Source: Archivesica marissinica (taxonomy: Eukaryota; Mollusca; Bivalvia; Venerida; Vesicomyidae). From it: 64,000 nucleotides of DNA. Shown here one piece after another: positions 12,575-22,400 of the stretch; position 1 is the stretch's first letter; each line of letters opens with the position of its first letter. The stretch is taken from NCBI GenBank assembly GCA_014843695.1, contig CM026386.1, forward strand, positions 17,721,811-17,785,810, in the 5' to 3' direction. The notes below the pieces were generated by a model. It made no database searches. It was given only the letters and a program-made list of their open reading frames with translations, and was not told the DNA's origin. A program made the position numbers and the translations under genes.

Positions 12575-13690
12575 TATTATATTATAGCACTACATTGTAT
12601 CCCACTTAGTTTAAACATATTTTTATTTCAAGAATCAAACATTCGACATAGTGTAACATACAAAGTATTTAGGTGGATTGGATTGAAAGTTAAAAACTTA
12701 TCCCACTTGCAAAGGTCACCAATTGATCACGAGTAGTTGATTTCACCATCTGACACTTCTGAGGTCGATTGTTCATAAATGAACTGATCTTCATATAATT
12801 GTATTATACACGAAATCGGTACGAAACTGATCGAGTACGATTCCACGACATTGTAAAGCATGGATTTCTTATGTAAATTCATTTCAATATCTATGAATCT
12901 TTGAATTTAAGCACATTTTTAATGTATATGTAATATGTATAATTAGTATCATTTGCGAAATCAACTAAAATTCCGAGTTATTATCGCGAGTAAAAGGGAT
13001 ATTTGATCAGCTGTTTCGTAAACTGGGACAGAAAATGTTCATTCATAATGTAAGATAGATAGCGTCGTGAACACTCGGAATTAGTATGTTCAAAAGTGAT
13101 TTTCATCAAATATATTTGTTTACGAATTGAAATAAATCAGAAAACCTCATAAATTATATTGTGTCTTGGTTACAAAGCAGTTGTATCCATCACTGGCGTT
13201 GTATAATTTGCGATTGCCCCGGCATCGGCATATTCAAAATGGGGTACTAAGATTTACGGCTGGAGTCACCGATTAGAAAACAACATGCGGGTAACTTATA
13301 GTTTATTCCGGAAAGTTTGGTACCAACATTAAGATAAAAGTTTGAACTTTTAATAAATATTCGTTAAATCGGAACAGGTAGTATGAGAAGTATGCACTTA
13401 AGAGTTATATACCCTCCCTAGCCCGGAGCTATCGGAAATGCTGGAAACTGTATATATAAAACGCTTCAATGCAGTTTCCAAGAAGTATAGTATAGTAAGC
13501 AGTAAGGAACACCACGTGTTACATATTCATTTAACAAACTCAACCTGTTTCCCAACGATCACCAGCAGGTCGATCATATACATGAAAGCCATCTTCATGA
13601 TTATATAAAATATTTAATTAATACGTGCTTTTATCTTGTACTCACTGATTCGGAAATGAGGTCGACATAAAAGCTTTATAGTGCAATGTT
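12575..13690. other. Unique-looking DNA, no supported gene
   Basis: About 1.1 kb of AT-rich DNA without long ORFs, repeats or recognisable elements. Confidence 0.4.
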
Positions 13691-13930
13691 ATCGAAGGTT
13701 CGATCCCCCGTCTGACCTTAATAAATTTAACAGTTTTTCAGATGGGACATTAAACCGAGGTCTCGTGTCGGTGCGTTACACCGTGCACGTAAAAAACCAG
13801 AGGAGAATCCGGAATGGGTCTCTGTCTGTATCATTGCACTATCCTCCAAAAATCTAAAAAGACTAATCTCTTCAGGAGGCCCATCGCTCATATGTGTAAC
13901 CGGTGGCGACGATAAATAAATAAACATAAA
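13691..13930 (+). mobile_element. SINE family A, 5'-truncated within the tRNA head
   Basis: The element starts at the B box (GGTTCGATCCCCCGTCTGAC) and continues through ATTAAACCGAGGTCTCGTGT, CACCGTGCACGT and the tail ACCGGTGGCGACGATAAATA. The A box and anticodon region are missing. Confidence 0.88.
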
Positions 13931-14223
13931 CAGGAAACATAAAGTGCTTGAATAACGTCTTGGTTATTACCTCCACCATAGTGTGTTTTTACTGTTTTAA
14001 TGGTGACCGCCGACAATTTAGTATGCATTTTCCTGGCAGACAGTACAGAATTGTCAGACAGCTCTATAAATGTGTTTATTATATGGCTTATATATAGATA
14101 ATAAAGAATGGCCATTTATGACGAAATATAACCTATTACAACAGGAGTCTCGTTTTGGCACGTGATGCTGGTCAGTGTACACAAAAACAACGGAAGCCGT
14201 TGAGCAGCCCTGAAGCATTAATT

Positions 14224-14478
14224 TTTGTTTAGCTTTATTTATTTTACAACGATTGTGAAGCAAGTTCTAGGAAGTTATATTAATCATTCTCATTGGCGCG
14301 GATGAAGGCGTATATGTGGTCATTCATGTGGGAGGAAACCGGAGTATACCCGGAGAAAACCCACCTGTCCGATCTGGCGACCACCGTACCATCGCACATA
14401 TTTCCCGGTCCGAGGATCGAACCCGGGTTGCATTGGTGAGAAGCGAGCGCGCTAACCACTGCACTAATCGGATAGCCT
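14224..14478 (-). mobile_element. SINE family B with 11-bp target-site duplication
   Basis: Full-length family B on the minus strand: GGCTATCCGATTAGTGCAGT head, GGGTTCGATCC B box, core GGTGGGTTTTCTCCGGGTAT then ACTCCGGTTTCCTCCCAC, and tail ATTAATATAACTTCCTAGAA. The direct repeat AAGCATTAATT lies at 14213-14223 and 14479-14489. Confidence 0.95.
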
Positions 14479-14489
14479 AAGCATTAATT

Positions 14490-15193
14490 GTCATGTAGAA
14501 CAAGCTTTGCAATTGTTTTCTCCATTTCAACATATCACAAGTGGAATGTGCGTGTCTATGCCAGTCAAATTCGTGTGGGCTTTGCACCATATTCTGTTGG
14601 AACGAATATCTTACTCTATACTCTGTCTTTTAGATAGCGCATACATTTGTGGACGAATATCTTACTCTACACATGCGCAGACGCATGTGTCCTACCTTGT
14701 TCCATAGTAATTTGATAAACTGTCACAGTCAACTTATCAGTTCAACAAGAGACCCAATAACCAATGCGTAAACTTCGTGGCTTCTGCTTGAAGCTAATCA
14801 CAGTTAATTCACTGAGAATGTTTTTGTGTCAATGTTTGCAAACAAGGGTGCATAAATGGAATGCGTAGGAATCTTAGTTGCATCATTCGGTGGTATCCGC
14901 ATCCATCCGCTGGTCAAGTAGTTCTAATATAAATTCACAAAATGGCTCCATAAAATGACAAGTGCCTCATGTGTGCAACATTCACAATAAGATATGGAAA
15001 CAGTTTCTGGCTCTTCAGTAAACCACCATCAAAGCATTGTCTGCATGTTTGCTACAGCGACCCGGTGTCAATTCCCTTAGGTTGCCACACGTTTGGTACG
15101 AATAACGTACTGTGCTCACTGCACAGAACATTGCATATGAATATCTAATTCTAATTTTGTCTTATATATAGCGAGTTTGCCATTAATACTTAT
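14490..15193. other. No supported feature
   Basis: Unique-looking DNA. CGAATATCTTACTCTA occurs twice (near 14603 and 14653). The 66-codon ORF at 14507-14707 has no recognisable motif. Confidence 0.4.
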
Positions 15194-15482
15194 CAGATGG
15201 GTATGTAGTCCAGTGGTAACACGATGGACTGGTAATCCATGGATCACAGGTTCGAGCCCCCGTCTGACCCTAATACAATTAACAGTATTTCAGATGGGAC
15301 ATTAAACCGAGGTATCGTGTCGGTGATGTACACCGTGCACGTAAAAGAACCAGAGAAGACCCTGGAATGGATATCTGTCTGTATCATTGCACTATCTTCC
15401 AAACATCTAGAATGACTAATCTCTTCAGGAGGCGTCGCTCATATGGGCAACCGGTAGCGACGATACATAAACGTAAAACACA
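15194..15482 (+). mobile_element. SINE family A, full length
   Basis: The head runs from CAGATGGGTATGTAGTCCAG through GGACTGGTAATCCATGG and GGTTCGAGCCCCCGTCTGAC; the body includes CACCGTGCACGTAAAAGAAC; the tail is ACCGGTAGCGACGATACATA followed by AAACACACACACA. No clear target-site duplication was found. Confidence 0.92.
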
Positions 15483-15724
15483 CACACATACATATACCGT
15501 ACACAAAAACACAGCATGGGAATTGCTCAGATAATTGGCTGTTTCCGCAAGCTATGTTCAGTAGTACATCATGGAGAATGTATATCAGATGGTTCACTTG
15601 TCTCCAAAACGTATTATTGTCAGTTTGTCACACGTAACAATGCAATAAATTTCTTAGCTGCGGAACTGGGTCTATAATTTTCGCATATTTATAGAAACAC
15701 AACAAATCTGCTGTCTGAATAATA

Positions 15725-16364
15725 GGCATTATAAAACGAGTTCTCTTACCTCGTGAAGATGTGTTCTTTTAGGAATTAGCGGACGTATGCCTGCTTGCAT
15801 TATAAAACGAGTTCTCTTACCTCGTGACGATGTGTTCCTTTAGGAATTAGCGGACGTATGCCTGCTTGCATTATAAAGCGAGTTATCTTACCTCGTGACG
15901 ATGTGTTCCTTTAGGAATTAGCGGACCTACGCTTGCTTGCAATATAAAACTAGTTATCTTACCTCGTGACGATGTGTTCTTTTAGGAATTAGCGGACGTA
16001 CGCCTGCTTGCAATATAAAACGAGTTATCTTACCTCGTGACGATGTGTTCTTTTAGGAATTAGCGGACGTACGCCTGCTTGCAATAGAAAACGAGTTCTC
16101 CTACCTCGTGACGATGTGTTCTTTTAGGAATTAGTGGTATGCCTGCTTGCAATAGAAAACGAGTTCTCCTACCTCGTGACGATGTGTTCTTTTAGGAATT
16201 AGTGGTATGCCTGCTTGCAATATACAACGAGTTCTCTTACCTCGTGACGATGTGTTCTTTTAGGAATTAGTGGTATGCCTGCTTGCAATATACAACGAGT
16301 TATCTTATATCGTGAAGATGTGTTCGTTTAGGAATTAGCGGGCGTATGCCTGCTTGCAATTAGG
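15725..16364. repeat. 71-bp minisatellite with 66-bp variants, about 9 units
   Basis: Unit GCATTATAAAACGAGTTCTC then TTACCTCGTGACGATGTGTT and TAGGAATTAGCGGACGTATG. Units start at 15797 and 15868 (71 bp). Units after about 16080 lack about 5 bp (TTAGTGGTATGCC in place of TTAGCGGACGTATGCC). Confidence 0.93.
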
Positions 16365-16369
16365 TAGTT

Positions 16370-16420
16370 ATGTGGTGTTCCTGGAAACAGCTTGTATGTG
16401 GTGTTCCTGGAAACAGCTTG
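16370..16420. repeat. 26-bp tandem duplication beside a SINE
   Basis: TATGTGGTGTTCCTGGAAAC then AGCTTG occurs twice in a row, immediately before the SINE inserted at 16424. The second copy supplies the left target-site duplication. Confidence 0.85.
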
Positions 16421-16423
16421 CGC

Positions 16424-16713
16424 GTGTGTTTTTACGTTTATTTATCGTCGCTACCGGTTGCCCATATGAGCGACGCCTCCTGAATATATTAGTTATTTTA
16501 GATTTTGGAGGATAGTGCATGATACAGACAGAGACCCATTCCAGAATCTCCTCTGGTTCTTTTACGTGCACAGTGTAAAGCACCGACACGAGACCTCGGT
16601 TTAACGTCCCATCTGAAAGACTGTTAATTTTATTAGGGTCAGACGGGGGATCGAACCTGCGATCCCTGGATTACCAGTCCAGCGTGTTAACACTGGACTA
16701 CAGATCCGTCTGT
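16424..16713 (-). mobile_element. SINE family A with 12-bp target-site duplication
   Basis: Full-length family A on the minus strand, from CAGACGGATCTGTAGTCCAG to the tail CCGGTAGCGACGATAAATAA and AAACACAC. The direct repeat AACAGCTTGCGC lies at 16412-16423 and 16714-16725, one of the clearest insertion signatures in the window. Confidence 0.96.
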
Positions 16714-16725
16714 AACAGCTTGCGC

Positions 16726-17421
16726 ACTAATCATAATAATGGTTATGGTTAGAAATGATATTATTCACTATTTATCGGTGTGCGTACATGTTGCGTTGAA
16801 CCTGTATGTACACAACTCTTATACACTGACGGCCAGAATGTATTAAAGTGCCATTGATTTGCAAGCGAAGAATGGATTAACTTGTCCTCAAATGAATTAC
16901 TTTGAGAGATTCACATAGCCTTTAGTAAGGTCGTTGACATCGGTTGGTGTACGTTGGATTTTTATTAGCACATTGTGTATAACTACCACCCGTGTGTCAC
17001 ATGCTGTCCTTCTGAGTGACGTATTTATGCTCGGATGACGTCAGACAATGTCTCGATATCCAGAACCATCCCTGGTGATGCATGCTGCACGTATTGCATT
17101 GCTGTCTGTAATCTCGGATTAAGAATGTTGGTATTGTTGCTGGTGATGATGGAACTCGAAACCTATGGCTGTATAGTCCGGCACATTAATGCTACTGATC
17201 CTAAACATCACGAGCTATTTATTAGGAAGTGTGTATACATCACACTGAATGTTGCATCGTTGCTCGCGTTGCATTTGTCAGCTTTTATTATACCCAGATT
17301 TTCGTGTTCTCATCATGTTCTACTAAAGGCGTCAAATTACCAGACGTACCTACTTAATTGTGCTGTTTTACACGCAAGGTTGATGAAAGGATGCAGAAAC
17401 CGTGACAATGGCCTTTGGATA
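16726..17421. other. Unique-looking DNA with one unassigned 130-codon ORF
   Basis: The ORF at 17035-17427 (+) is the longest non-repeat ORF of the region. It has a hydrophobic stretch near residues 27-38 (LGLRMLVLLLVM) but no family signature, and its stop falls at the start of the 38-bp array. I do not call it a gene. Confidence 0.35.
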
Positions 17422-17801
17422 TCATAAACCGTAGTACACAACTACATTACTATATCCATTCGTAGACCGTAGTACACAACTACATTACTATATCCATTCG
17501 TAGATCGTAGTACACAACTACATTACTATATCCATTCGTAGACCGTAGTACACAACTACATTACAATATACATTCGTAGACCGTAGTACACAACTACATT
17601 ACTATATCCATTCGTAGACCGTAGTACACAACTACATTACTATATCCATTCGTAGACCATAGTACACAACTACATTACTATATCGATTCATAGACCATAG
17701 TACACAACTACATTACTATATCGATTCATAGACCATAGTACACATTTACGTTACTATATCCATTCATGGACCATAGTACACAAATACATTACTTTATCCA
17801 T
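17422..17801. repeat. 38-bp minisatellite, about 10 units
   Basis: Unit ACCGTAGTACACAACTACAT then TACTATATCCATTCGTAG. Starts at 17428 and 17466 show the 38-bp period. The last three units diverge (CATAGTACACATTTACG). Confidence 0.94.
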
Positions 17802-18109
17802 GAGTTCGAGCTATTGATTGTATGTTGACCTGATCGGAAATGCGATTGCTCAGTATGAAACCGTGAGCTAACGACGGATAGGTCATCAGGGTGTGAGTCT
17901 CGGGCGTGCAGGCGGAAATCATGCGGTATGATATTAGTCTGGGGTGTATGGATGAACGCTATATTACACATTGGAGACTCGTTCCATCTTGTTACTGTTT
18001 GCTCTATGAGTGTTTTTATCATAAAATCGAAATCTAACAAAGACAAATCGAAGCGGCTTTCCAAGCTTGGATACACTTACCGTCTGGAACTATTCTGGCT
18101 AATTTTATA
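17802..18109. other. No supported feature
   Basis: Unique-looking DNA between an array and a MITE. ORFs of 61-95 codons on both strands lack recognisable motifs. Confidence 0.35.
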
Positions 18110-18113
18110 TTAA

Positions 18114-18590
18114 CCCTTTCTAACACCACATACCTCTAAATAAGCTTACAAAAAAGTGTAGATCCGGATGAACCGGGTCGTGACGAGCCATCTCATCAGG
18201 ATCTGCACTTTTTGCCAATACTATTACTATTTTCTATTTTTACTTTTTACGGGGAGGGCTGTAAATAATGTTGTTATAACTTGTAGCCCAACCCATTTGC
18301 TTTTTTCCCCTTGACAAAACAAATGTAACGTATACTGCAATCATATAATTACATATTAATCTCTGATTTGTTCTTAGAATTGTATGTATATATGTAATGT
18401 ATTGTATGTATATATGTAATGTATTGTATGGAAAAAAATGCAATAAAATATTATTAACATAACATTTTTTATTTTTAGACAAAAGTACCCATTTTGATAA
18501 ATGAACTGTCCCAAATGTAATTTTCTTATTAATGTATTGGCCTAAGAATATCATGGACCAGTCCATGTCAGTTACTTGGTTTTGAAAGGG
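18114..18590 (+). mobile_element. piggyBac-like MITE, copy 1, with internal insertion
   Basis: The element is flanked by TTAA (18110-18113 and 18591-18594), begins CCCTTTCTAACACCACA and ends TTGGTTTTGAAAGGG. TTAA targets with CCCTTT/AAAGGG termini are the hallmark of piggyBac-type ends. An internal hairpin AGTGTAGATCCGG...GGATCTGCACT is shared with the copy at 57871. Relative to that copy this one carries about 240 bp extra (about 18236-18474), including the dispersed 51-bp repeat. No transposase is encoded. Confidence 0.85.
18250..18300 (+). repeat. Dispersed 51-bp repeat, copy 1
   Basis: GGGGAGGGCTGTAAATAATG then TTGTTATAACTTG and GCCCAACCCATTTGC. The same unit occurs inverted at 19009-19057 and forward at 57739-57777. 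Here it lies in the DNA inserted into the piggyBac-like MITE. Confidence 0.75.
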
Positions 18591-18705
18591 TTAATGCTGA
18601 CTAGTTTGAACTACGGTGTACATCTGGATATGTTTGCACATTTTACTATTCCGGTGGACTTAATTCATTTAGTTCAATCATAGTTTATTGCATTCATTCT
18701 ATATA

Positions 18706-18901
18706 GAGTCTACATCCGTTTTGTCGAATTCCGTCGACCGAACAAAATACTTCGACATAATCGAAGTTTGACTTAATGGAATTCGATATAAACGGAGCCA
18801 TTTATATGTAAAATGATAGTGTCTGAAACGGGACTTTGATCCGACTTCGAGATAACCGGATAATTCGACATAACGGAATTTGATATAGCAGATGTAGACT
18901 T
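18706..18901 (-). mobile_element. pogo/Tigger-like MITE, copy 1
   Basis: The element is flanked by TA on both sides (18704-18705, 18902-18903). Ends GAGTCTACATCCG and its inverted partner at 18889-18901 match the two other copies, and the interior GACACTATCATTTTACATAT is shared. A subterminal motif TTATNTCGAANTCGG repeats, as is common in pogo/Tigger ends. About 196 bp and non-coding; the minus-strand ORF across it is incidental. Confidence 0.85.
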
Positions 18902-19008
18902 TATGCAATATACAGAACAAAACAAATGAAGACACTTGTATAATTATGCATAGTATATACGATTTATGTCATTGTTTTGCACAAGAATTGTCAATAAATG
19001 TTGAAGCA

Positions 19009-19057
19009 AATGGGTTGGGCCACAAGTTTTAACAACATTAGTTACAGCCCTACCCTT
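19009..19057 (-). repeat. Dispersed 51-bp repeat, copy 2 (inverted)
   Basis: GAAGCAAATGGGTTGGGCCA then CAAGTTTTAACAACATTAG and CAGCCCTACCC, the reverse complement of the unit at 18250-18300. Confidence 0.75.
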
Positions 19058-19445
19058 AATTCATTTTTAACACAATCTGTAACGTGTAGCATCTTTACAG
19101 TTTGTATGGAACATATTTTCCACACAAAATCAGATCAGACATGAATTAAAACATTTATTCGCAGTGTGTAATGTAGTAGACATTCAACCAAACATATTTC
19201 CAGGAAAAATAGATTAATGGATGCGCAGCCGATCATCCACTTTATTGCGTAGGAGACGGCTTGAGACTAGTCACGTGCATTTGACAGTCTGGGAATGAAT
19301 TGCTAATCGTTGTATCTGTCAACACCATAACTGTCAAAGAGGGAAATTAACACGACCTGCATTTCAAACGACAATCATAATATTCTGAGGCAGTCAACAT
19401 TCTCGGAATTAACCATCATGCATAGTTCTGTGTTAAATATCGTAA
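19058..19445. other. No supported feature
   Basis: Left flank of the 49-bp satellite. No element or gene is recognised. Confidence 0.4.
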
Positions 19446-22400
19446 ACAATGCAATCTCTCCTGTGCAAACCAAAATATATACTACGCCCAAACGGCAATG
19501 CAATCTCCCCTGTGCAAACCAACAGTTTTACTACGACCAAACGGCAATGCAATCTCTCCTGTGCAAACCAAAGTTTTACTACGCCCAAGCGGCAATGCAA
19601 GCTCCCCTCTGCACACCAACAGTTTTACTACGTCGAAACGGCAATGCAATCTCCCCTGTGCAAATCGAAAGGTTTACTACGTCCAAACGGCAATGCAACC
19701 TCCCCTGTGCAAACCAAAAGTTTTACTACGTCCAAACGGCAATGCAATCTCCCCTGTGCAAATCAAAAGGTTTACGACGTCCAAACGGCAATGCAATCTC
19801 CCCTGTGCAAATCAAAAGGTTTACGACGTCCAAACGGAAATGCAATCTCCCCTGTGCAAACCAAAAGATGTACTACGCCCAAACGGCAATGCGATCTCCC
19901 CTGTGCAAATCAAAAGGTTTACTACATCCAAACGGCAATGCCATCTCCCCTGTGCAAACCAAAAGATTTACTACGCCCAAACGGCAATGCAATCTCCCCT
20001 GTGCAAATCAAAAGGTTTACTATGTCCAAACTACAATGCAATCTCCCCTGTGCAAACAAAAAGATTTACTACGTCCAAACGGCAATGTACACTTCCCTGT
20101 ACAAACCAAAAGATTTACTACGCCCAAACGGCAATGCAACCTCCCCTGTGCAAACCAAAAGTTTTACTACGTCCAAACGGCAATGCAATCTCCCATGTGC
20201 AAACCAAAAGATTTACTACGTCCAAACGGCAATGAAATCTCCCCTGTGCAAACCAAAAGATTTACTACGTCCAAACGGCAATGCAATCTCCCCTGTGCAA
20301 ACGAAACGATGTACTACGTCCAAACGGCAATGCAAGCTCCCCTGTGCAAACCAAAATATTTACTACGCCCAAACGGCAATGCAATCTCTCCTGTGCAAAC
20401 CAAACGCTTTACTACGCCCAAACGGCAATGCAATCTCTCCTGTGCAAACCAAAAGTTTGACTACGCCCAAACGGCAATGCAAGCTCCCCTCTGTAAACAA
20501 AAAGATTTCCTACGCCCATCCGGCAATGCAATCTCCCCTGTGCAAACTAAAAGTTTTACTACGCCCAAACAGCTATGCAATCTCTCCCGTGCAAACCAAG
20601 AGTTTTACTACGTCCAAACGGCAATGCAAGCTCCCCTCTGCACACCAAAAGTGTTATTACGTCCAAACGGCAATGCTAGTTCCCCTCTGCACACCAACAG
20701 TTTTACTACGTCCAAACGGCAATGCAATCTCCCCTGTGCAAACCAAAAGTTTGACTACGACCAAACGGCAATGCAAGCTCCCCTCTGTAAACAAAAAGTT
20801 TTACTACGCCCAACCGGCAATGCAATCTCCCCTGTGCAAACAAAAAGTTTTACTACGTTCAAACGGCAATGCAAACTCCCCTGTGCAAACCAAAAGATTT
20901 ACTACGCCCAAACGGCAATGCAATCTCCCCTGTGCAAACCAAACGTTTTACTACGTCCAAACGGCAATGCAATCTCCCCTGTACAAACCAAAAGATTTAC
21001 TACGTCCAAACGGCAATGCAATCTCCCCTGTGCAAACCAAAAGATTTACTACGTCCAAACGGCAATGCAATCTCCCCTGTGCAAACCAAAAGTTTTACTA
21101 CGTCCAAACGGCAATGCAATATCCCCAGTGCAAACCAAAAGATTTACTACGTCCAAACGGCAATGCAAACTCCCCTGTGCAAACCAAAAGATTTACTACG
21201 CCCAAACGGCAATGCAAGCTCCCCTATGCAAACCAAAAGATTTACTACGCCCAAACGGCAATGCAATCTCTCCTGTGCAAACCAAAAGTTTGACTACGAC
21301 CAAACGGCAATGCATCTCCCCTCTGTAAACAAAAAGTTTTACTACGCCCAACCGGCAATGCAATATCCCCTGTGCAAACCAAAAGTTTTACTACGCCCAA
21401 ACAGCTATGCAATCTCTCCCGTGCAAACCAAGAGTTTTACTACGTCCAAACAGCAATGCAAGCTCCCCTCTGCACACCAAAAGTTTTACTACGTCCAAAC
21501 GGCAATGCAAGCTCCCCTCTGCACACCAAAAGTTTTACTACGTCCAAACGGCAATGCATTCTCCCCTGTGCAAATCAAAAGGTTTACTAAGTCCAAACGG
21601 CAATGCATTCTCCCCTGTGCAAATCAAAAGGTTTACTACGTCCAAACGGCAATGCAATCTCCCCTGTGCAAATCAAAAGATTTACTACGCCCAAACGGCA
21701 ATGCAATCTCCCCTGTGCAAATCAAAAGGTTTACTACGTCCAAACGGCAATGCAACTCCCCTGTGCAAACCAAAAGTTTTACTACGTCAAACGGCAATGC
21801 AACCTCCCCTGTGCAAACCAAAAGGTTTACTACGTCCAAACGGCAATGCAATCTCCCCTGTGCAAATCAAAAGGTTTACTACGTCCAAACGGCAATGCAA
21901 TCTCCCCTGTGCAAACCAAAAGATTTACTACGCCAAACGGCAATGCAACTCCCCTGTGCAAACCAAATATTTACTACGCCCAAACGGCAATGCAATCTCC
22001 CCTGTGCAAACCAAAAGATTTACTACGTCCAAACGGCAATGCAATCTCCCCTGTGCAAACCAAAGGATTTACTACGCCCAAACGACAATGCAATCTCCCC
22101 TGTGCAAACCAAAAGATTTACTACGCCCAAACGGCAATGCAATCTCCCCTGTGCAAACCAAAAGATTTACTACGTCCAAACGGCAATGCAATCTCCCCTG
22201 TGCAAACCAAATGTTTTACTACGTCCAAACGGCTATGCAATCTCTCCCGTGCAAACCAAGAGTGTTACTACGTCCAAACGGCAATGCAAACTCCCCTCTG
22301 CACACCAAAAGTTTTACTACGTCCAAACGGCAATGCAAGCTCCCCTCTGCACACCAAAAGTTTGACTACGCCCAAACGGCAATGCAAGCTCCCATCTGTA

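Noticed and set aside
12287..12736. 149-codon ORF
   Set aside because: It runs through a 91-bp duplication and a SINE, so the coding reading is incidental.
17035..17427. 130-codon ORF as a gene
   Set aside because: It is the longest non-repeat ORF but has no recognisable domain. Its composition is like the flanks and its stop falls at the array edge. A chance ORF is more likely.
18240..18935. Minus-strand ORFs of 78 and 108 codons
   Set aside because: They lie within the piggyBac-like and pogo-like MITEs and match no transposase.
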